Shown one piece after another: positions 24,848 through 33,955 of a stretch of 43,583 nt of DNA. Numbering within the stretch: position 1 is the first letter of the stretch; each line of letters opens with the position of its first letter. This DNA is from Leadbetterella sp964489955 (GTDB lineage: Bacteria; Bacteroidota; Bacteroidia; Cytophagales; Spirosomataceae). The position numbers and the translations under genes were made by a program. Where the stretch lies: NCBI GenBank assembly GCA_964489955.1, contig CAZBAV010000032.1, positions 1 through 43,583 on the forward strand, in the 5' to 3' direction. Below the pieces are notes generated by a model, which did not search any database, was not told the DNA's origin, and saw nothing but the letters and a program-made list of their open reading frames with translations.

Positions 24848-26323
24848 ATGAAAAAGATAATAAAAAATATATTGTTAGGAACATGGATTACATCGGCTAT
24901 GTTTTTAACGAGCTGCCAAGATTTTTTGAAAGAAGAAGTATTCTCTCAACTGGCACCTGAGAACTATCTTAAAACAAAAGAAGGACTCACATCGGTGCTT
25001 TACGAAACCTACGCAAAGGCCGCAAACATGAATAGCAATAATTCTATCTATGTTTTAGGACCGCAAGAGTTTATGACCGATATTTTATATCAAAGTGGAG
25101 ACAATGTGGAGGCTACCATTCGTAATTTCAGAGAATACAATTGGGAGCCAAACATGGACTTCTTAATTCAGAACTGGGATTCCTATTATCAATGTATCAG
25201 AAATGCAAACATTGTTCTTGAAAACAGTCAGAGTTCAAATTTGTCAGCATCTGAAAAAACATTGTTTGAAGCAGAAGCTAGATTCTTAAGAGCGGTAAGC
25301 TATTATAAGTTGTATTTCTTTTTTGGTACAGTACCTTTAAGAACCAGCACTACGCAAGAGTTGAGTTTGCCGAGGGCGTCAGAAGAAGAGTTAAAGCAAT
25401 TTATAGCTTCTGAATTGAAATTCGCTTTAGAAAACCTCCCAAATCCTGGATCTGAGCCTCAGAAGTACAGAGCTCATAAAGCAGCAGCTTCTGGTTATCT
25501 CATAAAGTTTTATCTAAATACCAAAAACTGGAGCGAAGCAAATACACTATCTTCTCAGTTTCTTAATTCTTACAAGAATTACTCTTTGTTTTCAGAATAT
25601 AAGGATTTGTTTAAGGTTGAAAATGAAAACAACAATGAGTATATTTGGGTAAGACCGGCTATTCCTTCTGCTAATAGATTGACAGCAAATAGCTGGAGTA
25701 ATGTCTCGTTTCCGGATAACTTTAAATCAGCTCCGGAAATAGGGCTTTCTTTTAAATCTACCTGGCTTAATTGGCCTAACGAATTTAGGATTTATGATGA
25801 TTTTTATGATACTTTTGAAGAGGGAGACAAAAGAAAGAATCTAATGATTACGTACTATATTAATAGCTCGGATCAACGTATAGAATTAAGAGGAAACGAT
25901 AATATTCGGTCATTTAAATATTGGCCAGACCAGAATCACGTTGGAGCTGCTCATGGAAATGATATTCCGGAAATTAGGTTGGCAGATATTCTTTTATCCC
26001 GTGCAGAAGCTCTTAATGAACTTAACGGTCCAAGTGCAGAAGCTATCCAGTTAGTTAATCAGGTAAGAACAAGAGCGGGATTGGCCGGATTAAGTACTGC
26101 AAATGCAACAACTAAGGAAGCTTTCAGAGATTTAATTCTTTTAGAACGTGGACATGAGTTTTACAATGAAGGACACAGAAGAATGGATTTAATACGTACA
26201 GGGAAATTTATTTCAGATGCACAGGCAAGAGGCAAAAATGCTCAGCCTTTCCATTTGTTGTTCCCTATTCCGCAGGTGGTGATGGATTCTGATCCCGCTA
26301 TTCAACAAAACCCAAACTATTAA
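24848..26323 (+). CDS. SusD-type glycan-binding lipoprotein
   Basis: A 491-residue lipoprotein (lipobox LTSC, Cys about 23) of the RagB/SusD family, the lid of the SusC importer at the cell surface. The N-terminal SusD-like region has the typical WDSYYQCIRNANIVLEN and AEARFLRAVSYYKLYFFFG segments; the C-terminus has IRLADILLSRAEALNEL, VNQVRTRAGLAGL and LILLERGHEFYNEGHRRMDLIR. Length is normal. It lies between susC (4 bases) and the propeller gene (6 bases). Confidence 0.96.
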   Translation: MKKIIKNILLGTWITSAMFLTSCQDFLKEEVFSQLAPENYLKTKEGLTSVLYETYAKAANMNSNNSIYVLGPQEFMTDILYQSGDNVEATIRNFREYNWEPNMDFLIQNWDSYYQCIRNANIVLENSQSSNLSASEKTLFEAEARFLRAVSYYKLYFFFGTVPLRTSTTQELSLPRASEEELKQFIASELKFALENLPNPGSEPQKYRAHKAAASGYLIKFYLNTKNWSEANTLSSQFLNSYKNYSLFSEYKDLFKVENENNNEYIWVRPAIPSANRLTANSWSNVSFPDNFKSAPEIGLSFKSTWLNWPNEFRIYDDFYDTFEEGDKRKNLMITYYINSSDQRIELRGNDNIRSFKYWPDQNHVGAAHGNDIPEIRLADILLSRAEALNELNGPSAEAIQLVNQVRTRAGLAGLSTANATTKEAFRDLILLERGHEFYNEGHRRMDLIRTGKFISDAQARGKNAQPFHLLFPIPQVVMDSDPAIQQNPNY

Positions 26324-26329
26324 GAAACT

Positions 26330-27496
26330 ATGAAAAAAATAGCAGTATTCATTTTAGGCTTATTTGTAGCATCTGTTACACTAAAAGCTCAGACAGTTCC
26401 TGGCGATATCGTTTGCTATGAGCCCAGCTCATCTCAAAGATACATTGGCTCACCAAGTTTAGTGACTTTGCCAAATGGAGATTATGTAGCTTCCCATGAT
26501 TTTTTTGGGCCAAAAAGTTCTGAATGGCAGCAGGCTACCTCACGAATTTATACCTCAAACAACAAAGGGAAAACCTGGCGTTATCTGGCAGAAATTCACG
26601 GAGCATTCTGGAGTTCACTTTTCGTACACAGAGGTGATTTATATCTTTTAGGCCCAGACAGGCATCATGGAACCGTATTAATCAGGAAGTCAACCGATGG
26701 CGGAAAAACCTGGTCTGAGCCTACGAACAGAGAGAACGGAGTTTTGCTCACCGGAGAGTTTCACTGTGCTCCCATGCCAATAGTAGAATACAATGGAAGG
26801 CTTTGGAGACCTATGGAGACCGCACATGGCCCTATACTTCAATGGGGGAAACGTTATGGAGCTATGGTCATGTCTGCCCCGGTTGATGCCGACCTTATGA
26901 ATGCTAAATCATGGCAGGCAAGTACACCAATATTATATGATAGTACGTATAATAACGGAGACTTTCTGGGTTGGTTAGAAGGAAATTTTGTGGTAGACAA
27001 GGACAATAAGATGTGGAATATGCTAAGGGTAGGAAACAAGAAATCTATAGATGAAAAAGCGGCTTTTGTTGAAATATCTTCTGACGGAAAAACACTTAAT
27101 TTTGACCCGAAGACAGGTTTTGTTCCGTTTGATGGAGGTAGTAAAAAGTTTGTGATAAAATACGACACTTTAACCCAAAAATATTGGACATTAGCCAATG
27201 TAGTACCTGAAAAATACAGAAAAAAGTTTCCTGAGAGAAACCCTTCAGGATTCAGGAATGTGTTAATGTTAAAAAGCTCGACTGATTTAAAAAATTGGAA
27301 AGAAGTGAAGACTATACTTGAACACGACGATGTGATAAATCATGGGTTTCAATATGTAGATTGGTCATTTGAGGGAGAAGACATCATTGTGCTTTCCAGA
27401 ACAGCCTATTTTGATGGAAAATCAAATGCGAAGAACAATCATGATGCCAATTACCTTACTTTTCATAGGATAGAAAACTTTAGAAAACTGAAGTAA
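26330..27496 (+). CDS. Secreted sialidase-like (Asp-box) beta-propeller protein
   Basis: A 388-residue exported protein (signal peptide to about Ala20). It has Asp-box-like repeats (STDGGKTWSEP, and the degenerate TSNNKGKTWRY) typical of six-bladed sialidase-fold propellers, and a C-terminal HDANYLTFHRIENFR. Where GH33 sialidases have the RIP motif, this protein reads Gly40-Ser-Pro (YIGSPSLVTLPNG), so the catalytic-triad arginine is missing. It is therefore likely a glycosidase or lyase of another specificity, or a binding protein. Third gene of the susCD unit; a strong terminator follows 62 bases after its stop. Confidence 0.78.
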   Translation: MKKIAVFILGLFVASVTLKAQTVPGDIVCYEPSSSQRYIGSPSLVTLPNGDYVASHDFFGPKSSEWQQATSRIYTSNNKGKTWRYLAEIHGAFWSSLFVHRGDLYLLGPDRHHGTVLIRKSTDGGKTWSEPTNRENGVLLTGEFHCAPMPIVEYNGRLWRPMETAHGPILQWGKRYGAMVMSAPVDADLMNAKSWQASTPILYDSTYNNGDFLGWLEGNFVVDKDNKMWNMLRVGNKKSIDEKAAFVEISSDGKTLNFDPKTGFVPFDGGSKKFVIKYDTLTQKYWTLANVVPEKYRKKFPERNPSGFRNVLMLKSSTDLKNWKEVKTILEHDDVINHGFQYVDWSFEGEDIIVLSRTAYFDGKSNAKNNHDANYLTFHRIENFRKLK

Positions 27497-27558
27497 ATGA
27501 TATCGTTACAATAGTCGTATTATTTTATCGGCTATTTGAAGTGAGTTTAGAGAAAAGT

Positions 27559-27612
27559 AGATTGTAGCATCAGAAGTTAGATGCTGCAATCTTCTTAATC
27601 TTTTTTATTTTC
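27559..27612 (+). terminator. Terminator after the SusC-SusD-propeller unit
   Basis: A 13-bp stem with one G-T pair (AGATTGTAGCATC / GATGCTGCAATCT), an 8-base loop and then a T-rich tail (TCTTAATCTTTTTT). It separates the importer unit from the sulfatase and later genes, which need their own promoter or read-through. Confidence 0.8.
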
Positions 27613-27645
27613 CCATCTAGATGTAATTTATCAACCTTCATTTTA

Positions 27646-29160
27646 ATGATTAATTTACGGTTACCTAAGTCTTATATCAAGAGATTTTTTTCTCTGATTT
27701 CTTTAAGTTTGGTTATTACTTCTCCATTAATGGCTCAGAAAGTACCAAGTGTAAAGCCTAATATTATTTTGATTTATGTAGATGATTTGGGCTACTCAGA
27801 TATAGGTTGTTACGGTAAAGAATATGGAGCCACATTTATTGAAACGCCAAACATTGATAAGTTTGCAAGTGAGTCTATAATGTTTACAGACGCTTACTCG
27901 GCGGCACCTTTATGCTCTCCATCCCGAGCCGCATTATTAACTGGGAAATCTCCCGCTAGATTAAATTTTGAATTCGTGACAAAATTTCCATCTGACGACT
28001 TCCAAGCAGGTGATACAGCCTGGACAAATAAGTTTAAAGAGTTTCCATTAATACCTCCTCCGTATAAACTGAACCTTCCCCTACAAGAAGTTACAATAGC
28101 CGAAATGTTGAAATCGTTTGGATACGAAACCGGAATAGTTGGAAAATGGCACGTTTCTGCTCACAATAAGACCTATAACGGCTGGAACGAAGCCTTTGGT
28201 CCTAGAAGCCAGGGTTTTGATTGGGCTGAAGAGACTTTTGGGGTTTGGAATAAAAAAATGACTAATGAAAATTACTTAAATAATGAAAAAAGTTTTCCTC
28301 AAGATGAAGTAACAAATAAGGCAATCTCTTATATAAAGAAAGAACACAATAGTCCTTTCTTCTTATTTGTAAGTCATTACTTTGTGCATACACCCCTAAA
28401 CACAGCATTGAGCTGGCTAGTTGAGAAATATAGACTAAAATCAGAGCAATTAGGTTTAAACTATGATGAAAAGAGGTTTAGATATGCTGCTTTTGTGGAG
28501 ACTCTAGATTTTTATACTGGTCAGTTATTAGAAGCAGTGAATGAAGCAGGTTTGAAAGAAAACACATTAGTAATTTTTACATCCGATAATGGAGGTATGC
28601 CTGAAGTAGCGTTTAATAGACCTTTTAGAGGAAGTAAATGGAATTTGTATGAAGGTGGTTTAAGAGTTCCACTTTTAATGAGGTATCCTGGTGTAATAAA
28701 AGAAAACTCAAGAAGCTTGCAAACGGTAATTCAAACAGATTTTTTCCCTACTTTTTTCGAGTTAGCGGCAGGGATGAAATACAAAAAAAAGGATATAGAC
28801 GGAAAGTCAATAATGCCGTACCTAAATACTAAGTCAAATGTAGATTTGGAGAATCGTGAATTGTTTTGGCACTTTCCATATTATCATCCTGAAGGTAAAG
28901 TAGACAAAACTAGAGGCTTACAAATAGGTGTAGAGGATGGATATGTAAGTTTTACAGAACCTCAGTCTGCAATTCGTAAAAACAACTATAAGTTGATTTA
29001 CTATTATGAAGATGAAAGAGTAGAACTTTACAACTTACATAAAGACCCATCTGAAAAAAATGATATCAGTAAAAATCAACAGAAAATTAGTTCACAAATG
29101 AAACATGATTTACTGGAGTATTTACGACAAGTAAATGCTAGATTTCCAAAGCGGAAATAA
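27646..29160 (+). CDS. Type I sulfatase (arylsulfatase superfamily, S1)
   Basis: A 504-residue exported sulfatase with a signal peptide (cleavage near Ala30-Gln31). Cys90-Ser-Pro-Ser-Arg94 (PLCSPSRAALLTGK) is the formylglycine motif of anaerobic and aerobic type I sulfatases. Metal ligands are visible at Asp46-Asp47 (YVDDLGYSD) and in FTSDNGG; a substrate/anion histidine lies in VGKWHVSAHN. It removes sulfate from sugar residues. A sulfatase-maturing enzyme is not in the window and must be elsewhere. Its presence says the locus probably handles a sulfated glycan. The S1 subfamily cannot be given. Confidence 0.93.
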   Translation: MINLRLPKSYIKRFFSLISLSLVITSPLMAQKVPSVKPNIILIYVDDLGYSDIGCYGKEYGATFIETPNIDKFASESIMFTDAYSAAPLCSPSRAALLTGKSPARLNFEFVTKFPSDDFQAGDTAWTNKFKEFPLIPPPYKLNLPLQEVTIAEMLKSFGYETGIVGKWHVSAHNKTYNGWNEAFGPRSQGFDWAEETFGVWNKKMTNENYLNNEKSFPQDEVTNKAISYIKKEHNSPFFLFVSHYFVHTPLNTALSWLVEKYRLKSEQLGLNYDEKRFRYAAFVETLDFYTGQLLEAVNEAGLKENTLVIFTSDNGGMPEVAFNRPFRGSKWNLYEGGLRVPLLMRYPGVIKENSRSLQTVIQTDFFPTFFELAAGMKYKKKDIDGKSIMPYLNTKSNVDLENRELFWHFPYYHPEGKVDKTRGLQIGVEDGYVSFTEPQSAIRKNNYKLIYYYEDERVELYNLHKDPSEKNDISKNQQKISSQMKHDLLEYLRQVNARFPKRK

Positions 29161-29224
29161 CAAAATGTAATTGATTCAGTGCTGATATTGGCGTAGGTAG
29201 TATACAAACAGTAATTAACAGAGT

Positions 29225-30340
29225 ATGAATAGCTTTAATTTAAGGATAGTTTTTTTGTTTACTTTTTTCTTGAAAAGTTTTTTTTCATTTGCACAGAACT
29301 ACACTCTTCCGCCTTTGGCTACTAACGGAAAGCAGGGACTTGTAAGTTCTGGATTTGTGTATAGTTTGGAGCAAAAGCCAACCGCACAATGCCATGCATC
29401 TACCATTCTTGAAACAAAGGACGGCTTGATGGTTGCATTTTTTGCAGGAACCAAAGAAAAACACCAAGATGTAGGCATACGTGTGGCACATTACAAAAAC
29501 GGACAATGGAGCTGGCCAATAGAAGTGGCCAATGGGTTTGTTTCAGACTCTCTGAAATTTCCTGCATGGAATCCCGTTTTGTTCCGGCCTAAAGATGGCC
29601 CTATCTATCTTTTTTATAAAGTAGGGCCTAATGTAGATACTTGGTGGGGTGCTTATGTGACTTCTTCAGATGAAGGGAAGTCATGGTCAAAACCTGTTGT
29701 TATGGGTAAGCATGAACTAGTTGGTGATTTACTTGGCCCGGTAAAGAATAAGGCGGTTCAGCTAGCTGATGGGACCATTATTTCACCTACAAGTTTAGAA
29801 AGAAGAGGCACTCCAAACGGCAGAGACTGGCGTATTTATTTTGAAGTAAGCAAGGACAATGGTAAAAGCTGGCGAGTGATTCCGCCGATTAACGATGGAG
29901 TAGAATACGATGCCATTCAGCCTAGTATTTTAGTACATAAAAATGGAGATTTACAGATTTTGGCAAGAACCATTCAAGATGTATTAGTTACTAGCTGGTC
30001 AAAAGATAACGGAGAAACATGGTCACCATTAGAACCTTCAGGTTTACCCAATCCAAATTCAGGAACGGATGCTGTTACGCTAAAAGATGGACGCCATTTG
30101 TTGGTTTATAACCATTCTACCAAACAAGGAGTTGAACCCAAAGACAGGAATATTCTTAACTTGGCTATCTCAGAAGACGGCAAAAATTGGAAAGTGGTGA
30201 CTACATTAGAAAATGAGCCTACTTGGGCAGGATACTCTTATCCGGCAATCATCCAATCCAGTGATGGTCTGGTTCATGTGACTTATACGTACGGACGCAA
30301 GACCATAAAACATGTGGTAGTTAATCCGACAAAATTTTAG
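29225..30340 (+). CDS. Second secreted sialidase-like (Asp-box) beta-propeller protein
   Basis: A 371-residue exported protein (signal peptide ending near FAQ, residue 24). Several Asp-boxes are clear: SSDEGKSW, SKDNGKSW, SKDNGETW and SEDGKNW. The usual sialidase RIP position is CHAST (His57 in place of Arg), the signature of a widespread family annotated as exo-alpha-sialidase but with no sialidase arginine there. Other conserved features are WNPVLF, LFYKVGP, WWGAYVTS and LGPVKNKAVQLADGTI. Most likely a glycoside hydrolase or lyase with unknown specificity, acting in the periplasm or at the surface after the importer or beside the sulfatase. Confidence 0.78.
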   Translation: MNSFNLRIVFLFTFFLKSFFSFAQNYTLPPLATNGKQGLVSSGFVYSLEQKPTAQCHASTILETKDGLMVAFFAGTKEKHQDVGIRVAHYKNGQWSWPIEVANGFVSDSLKFPAWNPVLFRPKDGPIYLFYKVGPNVDTWWGAYVTSSDEGKSWSKPVVMGKHELVGDLLGPVKNKAVQLADGTIISPTSLERRGTPNGRDWRIYFEVSKDNGKSWRVIPPINDGVEYDAIQPSILVHKNGDLQILARTIQDVLVTSWSKDNGETWSPLEPSGLPNPNSGTDAVTLKDGRHLLVYNHSTKQGVEPKDRNILNLAISEDGKNWKVVTTLENEPTWAGYSYPAIIQSSDGLVHVTYTYGRKTIKHVVVNPTKF

Positions 30341-30378
30341 AATAGATTTAAAGACAAACTCTCAAAATTTTTAATGTT

Positions 30379-31680
30379 ATGAAACGAGTTTGGTGCATTT
30401 GCTTTGTATTGTTGAACAGTTGTATGATAAATAAGAATAATGAATTGACCGTATCGGCATCAGGCCATACCATTCACCACAACAATGTTTTTTCCAAAAA
30501 CGGACAATGGATAGTTTTTGATGGAAGAAATGATGATACCAAAATAGGAGAAACTTCCACTATTGGGATTGTAAATGTAGAAACAGGGGAGGAAAGGATC
30601 ATTTATACCACAAAAGACCAAACTGTTTTTGGCCCGGGAGTGGGAGCGGCATCTTTCAGTCCTAAGGAGGATAAAGTGATTTTTATACATGGATTACCCG
30701 ATGCAAATCAGGAAAAACCATACGCAATGAGCCGAAGAACAGGTGTAGGATTAGACATCAACTTTCCCGATATACCTTTCTTTTATGATGCCCGTGACGT
30801 AAGTTTTCCTTACACACCCGGTTCGCTTCGTGGCGGAACGCATTCACACTGTTGGAGCGGAGACGGAGAATTAATTAGCTTTACTTATAATGACGAATTG
30901 GTAGAGCCAGACCTACGGGTGGTGGGTGTGATGATTTCTCAAGAGGTACAAGTAGATGCCAGAGCCGGCAATAATAGTGGTACAATGTATTCTGCAATTG
31001 TTACTGATGTCATAAGAAATCCTACTCCGGGCTCTGATGAAATTTACAAAGCTTTTGACGAATGTTGGATAAATGGTTATACCAACTCAAAAGGTGAAGA
31101 CATCAAACATGCGGTGGCTTTTCAAGGAAATGTAATCAATAACGATGGAAAGCAGATTACCGAAGTTTTTGTGGTGGATATTGACTCTGAAAAGATTTTA
31201 GCGGACAAAAATGCTGTGGGCAAAGAAGGCGAGAGACCCCACGTACCCAAAGGGATTAGACAACGTAGAATAACATTTTCAGAGAAAGGACTATCAGATA
31301 CCCGGCATTGGCTTCGGGCAAGTGCAGACGGAAAGTACATTTATGCCTTAGCTAAAGACGAGAATGACCGTAATCAACTGATACAAGTTGAAATAAATTC
31401 CGGAAAAATGGAGTACATATCTCAAAATGAACATTCTATTGATTATTCATTTAACCTAAGTTCTGACGGGAAAAAAATAGCCTATGTGGCGGATAATAAT
31501 ATCCATGTTTTTGATATAGAAACTAAGATTTCTCAAGTCCTAACTGAAAACAAAGACGGAAAGATTATTGGAGCTCCGTCGTTTTCTCCCAGTGTTAAAA
31601 CGGTGGTATACAACCAATATGTGAAGAATAAAGACGGAATCGAATATTTACAGATAAAGAGCGTGAAGATTTCTCCGTAA
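30379..31680 (+). CDS. DUF3748 (YidR-like) beta-propeller lipoprotein
   Basis: A 433-residue protein with lipobox LNSC (Cys about 15). The mature part closely follows E. coli YidR (DUF3748), notably DARDVSFPYTPGSLRGGTHSH, then SFTYNDELVEPDLRVVGV and PTPGSDEIYKAFDECW, and VQRR-like IRQRRITF. It contains TolB/PD40-like WD repeats (ASFSPKEDKV, NLSSDGKKIAYV, PSFSPSVKTVVY). The function of YidR is not established; its fold is akin to the propellers of oligogalacturonate lyases, so an enzyme on a uronic acid or other sugar is possible. Lying among sulfatase, propellers and esterase, it is likely part of glycan breakdown. Confidence 0.82.
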   Translation: MKRVWCICFVLLNSCMINKNNELTVSASGHTIHHNNVFSKNGQWIVFDGRNDDTKIGETSTIGIVNVETGEERIIYTTKDQTVFGPGVGAASFSPKEDKVIFIHGLPDANQEKPYAMSRRTGVGLDINFPDIPFFYDARDVSFPYTPGSLRGGTHSHCWSGDGELISFTYNDELVEPDLRVVGVMISQEVQVDARAGNNSGTMYSAIVTDVIRNPTPGSDEIYKAFDECWINGYTNSKGEDIKHAVAFQGNVINNDGKQITEVFVVDIDSEKILADKNAVGKEGERPHVPKGIRQRRITFSEKGLSDTRHWLRASADGKYIYALAKDENDRNQLIQVEINSGKMEYISQNEHSIDYSFNLSSDGKKIAYVADNNIHVFDIETKISQVLTENKDGKIIGAPSFSPSVKTVVYNQYVKNKDGIEYLQIKSVKISP

Positions 31681-31731
31681 GAAAATTGATATCCACTGTT
31701 TAAATCCTGTTATATTTATCAAAAAAGAACT

Positions 31732-32565
31732 ATGACCATGAAAAAATATTCTGCTATTGTCCTGATTTTGTTGTTAGGATTTATAAGGACTTTCGCTCAA
31801 TCAGTTGATACCGTATTGGTTTACAGCCCGTCTATGGACAAGCAGATAAAAAATGTAATAATTCTACCTGAAAACTATGGTAAGGCGGCTGATGTAAAGT
31901 ATCCTGTCCTGTACTTACTCCATGGTTATAGTGGAAATCATAGTAACTGGATAAAGATTAAATCCAACTTGCCTGACTTGGCCACAAGATACGGAGCAAT
32001 AATAGTATGTCCTGACGGACAAAATAGCTGGTATTGGGATAGCCCCGTAAACCCCAAAATGAGATATGAAACCTATGTAAGTTCCGAATTGGTAAAGTAC
32101 ATAGATAGTAAGTATAAAACTCGTCCCGAACCCGCTGCTAGAGCAATTACGGGTCTCAGTATGGGCGGACACGGAGGGCTTTGGTTAGGTATACGTCACC
32201 AAGATGTTTTTGGGGCGTGCGGTTCCATGAGTGGGGGAGTAGATATCCTTCCATTTCCTGAAAATTGGGAAATGAAAAAGCATTTGGGTGATTATTCGGA
32301 GAATAAACAGATTTGGGAAGACCATACAGTTATGAACCAACTTCATAAAATAAAGGCTGGTAAACTGGGTATTATTATTGATTGCGGGACGGGGGACTTT
32401 TTCTTTGGAGTAAATAAAGCACTTCATGAAAAGCTGCTTTATCTGAATATACCACACGATTATATCGAGCGTCCGGGAGTGCACAATTGGCCATATTGGA
32501 CCAACGCAATTGAGTATCAGTTGCTTTATTTCTCAAGTTTTTTTAACAAGATAGCTGATAAATGA
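31732..32565 (+). CDS. Secreted esterase of the esterase D / CE1-type alpha/beta-hydrolase family
   Basis: A 277-residue exported hydrolase with a signal peptide (cleavage near FAQ, residue 23). The nucleophile is Ser143 in GLSMGGHGG; the oxyanion region is LYLLHGYSGNHSNW; the acid is probably in DCGTGDFF and the histidine in PGVHNWPYW. Such esterases remove acyl groups (for example acetyl or feruloyl) from sugars, so the locus substrate may be acylated. ATG 31738 is an alternative start two codons later (MKKYSAIV). It lies 51 bases after the YidR-like gene. Confidence 0.87.
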   Translation: MTMKKYSAIVLILLLGFIRTFAQSVDTVLVYSPSMDKQIKNVIILPENYGKAADVKYPVLYLLHGYSGNHSNWIKIKSNLPDLATRYGAIIVCPDGQNSWYWDSPVNPKMRYETYVSSELVKYIDSKYKTRPEPAARAITGLSMGGHGGLWLGIRHQDVFGACGSMSGGVDILPFPENWEMKKHLGDYSENKQIWEDHTVMNQLHKIKAGKLGIIIDCGTGDFFFGVNKALHEKLLYLNIPHDYIERPGVHNWPYWTNAIEYQLLYFSSFFNKIADK

Positions 32566-32650
32566 TACTGAATTAATTGATTAAGGTGAAGTTCCTTGTT
32601 TTACTTCCTTGTCGCTCGTTATTTATCACGCAGCATTCCTTCGCAATCCG

Positions 32651-32658
32651 TACCTTTG
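32651..32658 (+). promoter_or_regulatory. Putative -7 box of the HAD gene
   Basis: TACCTTTG, a perfect match to TAnnTTTG, lies 16 bases before ATG 32675. No TTG occurs at the usual distance upstream. It suggests the HAD gene has its own transcript. Confidence 0.45.
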
Positions 32659-32674
32659 CAGAAAAAAAGAATAG

Positions 32675-33316
32675 ATGTTGCTAAAAGCCGTTTTGTTTGA
32701 TATGGATGGGGTAATTGTGGATACTGAACCTCTACATAAGAAAGCGTATTTTGAGATGTTTAGTGAGTTTGGATTAGATGTTTCTGAGGAACTATACGCT
32801 ACTTTTCTAGGTCTTTCTACTCATAAAATAGCTGTTTTATTGGTGGAGCATTTTGGTATAAACGAATCTCCTGATGCATTAACAACCTCTAAACGGAAAT
32901 TCTTTAAGCATCTATTTCATAACGACCCTGATTTTGGGCTCATTCCCGGTGTGGAAGAGTTGATAAAGTTTTACCACAAAAATGGAATAAAGCTGGTTGT
33001 GGCTTCTTCCGCTTCATTACCAACTATAAACCTGGTTTTAGATAGGTTTAATCTACAGCAATATTTCCTAGGAAAGATAAGTGGGGCGGATTTAAAAGAG
33101 TCTAAACCGGATCCCGAAATCTTTGTCCGTGCCGCCGAAATAGCGGAAGAACCACACGAAAACTGTATGGTGATAGAAGATTCTACCAATGGGATTCTTG
33201 CTGCTCATCGGGCCGGAATAGCCTGTACTGCTTTTAAGAGTATGCACTCTCTAAAACAAGATTATACATTGGCTGGTAGAGTAGTAGAAAGCTTTTCAGA
33301 GTTGCAAAAAATATAA
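32675..33316 (+). CDS. HAD-IA hydrolase, beta-phosphoglucomutase-like
   Basis: A 213-residue haloacid-dehalogenase phosphatase/phosphomutase. Motif I is FDMDGVIVDTEPLH (nucleophile Asp9, acid Asp11), motif II is VVASSAS, the Lys is in KESKPDPEIF and motif IV is VIEDSTNGI. The cap-domain DTEPLH start is typical of beta-phosphoglucomutase and of sugar-phosphate phosphatases. It is the last + strand gene of the region, possibly helping in sugar-phosphate metabolism, though its own promoter makes membership of the locus uncertain. Confidence 0.9.
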   Translation: MLLKAVLFDMDGVIVDTEPLHKKAYFEMFSEFGLDVSEELYATFLGLSTHKIAVLLVEHFGINESPDALTTSKRKFFKHLFHNDPDFGLIPGVEELIKFYHKNGIKLVVASSASLPTINLVLDRFNLQQYFLGKISGADLKESKPDPEIFVRAAEIAEEPHENCMVIEDSTNGILAAHRAGIACTAFKSMHSLKQDYTLAGRVVESFSELQKI

Positions 33317-33378
33317 ACAGAGGGCAGGTCCTTTAGTTGTCAAACGATGTAATAGATAGGGTACTGGACAATTTGGGT

Positions 33379-33933
33379 TTAAATTTCCACTCCGTATTTT
33401 AAAAATGCTGCATATTGATTTTTCTTTTGGCCTCTTTTTACGAGATATTTAAAGAGTCTGCGTTGCCAGCTGATAGGAACTCCTGTAAGCCATGTATTTT
33501 GTAGGCTTAGAATCAGAGCCGCATGTACGAGTGATTTGGGGTTCCCTTTTTTATCGGTTAGGCCATCTTCCATTAAACCATAATGAATACGAATAGATTC
33601 TTCAAAACCACTTGGTGGCGTAAGTTTAACTCTAAATGTTACGGGTTCGTTGTGGTTATTGGTGAAAGTATGCGGTGTGAGTTTTGGAGCAATTGCCTTT
33701 TGTGTTGGCATCAGAACTTGTTTCTCTCTTCCCAAGGTTATTGTTAACTGACCTTCTATGCATTCAAACTCTTCATCAAATTCATCGTGAATGTGTAGCG
33801 GAGGACCGTAGCCATTGGGAGGTAATGAAACTTCAATAAGTAAATATTCTCCCTTAGTTTCCTTAGCAGTTTCAATAAAAGTTACGGTTTCACCCGTCAT
33901 ACGATGCACAATCGTACGTTTTAGTTCATTCAT
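33379..33933 (-). CDS. Cupin domain protein
   Basis: A 184-residue protein with one cupin fold (about residues 30-110). Metal ligands are likely His47, His49 and His88 (PPLHIHDEFDEEFECIEG, then PHTFTNN), with a Glu in EEFE. The C-terminal 50 residues (VPISWQRRLFKYLVKRGQKK) are basic and outside the cupin. Substrate unknown. It is convergent with the HAD gene (62 bases apart). A very good promoter lies upstream on the minus strand. Confidence 0.82.
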   Translation of the reverse strand: MNELKRTIVHRMTGETVTFIETAKETKGEYLLIEVSLPPNGYGPPLHIHDEFDEEFECIEGQLTITLGREKQVLMPTQKAIAPKLTPHTFTNNHNEPVTFRVKLTPPSGFEESIRIHYGLMEDGLTDKKGNPKSLVHAALILSLQNTWLTGVPISWQRRLFKYLVKRGQKKNQYAAFLKYGVEI

Positions 33934-33955
33934 TAGTTTTCAGGTTATTTCATCC

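Noticed and set aside
26330..27496. Naming the propeller a sialidase (NanH)
   Set aside because: The RIP arginine is absent and no complete sialate pathway (NanE, kinase) is present.
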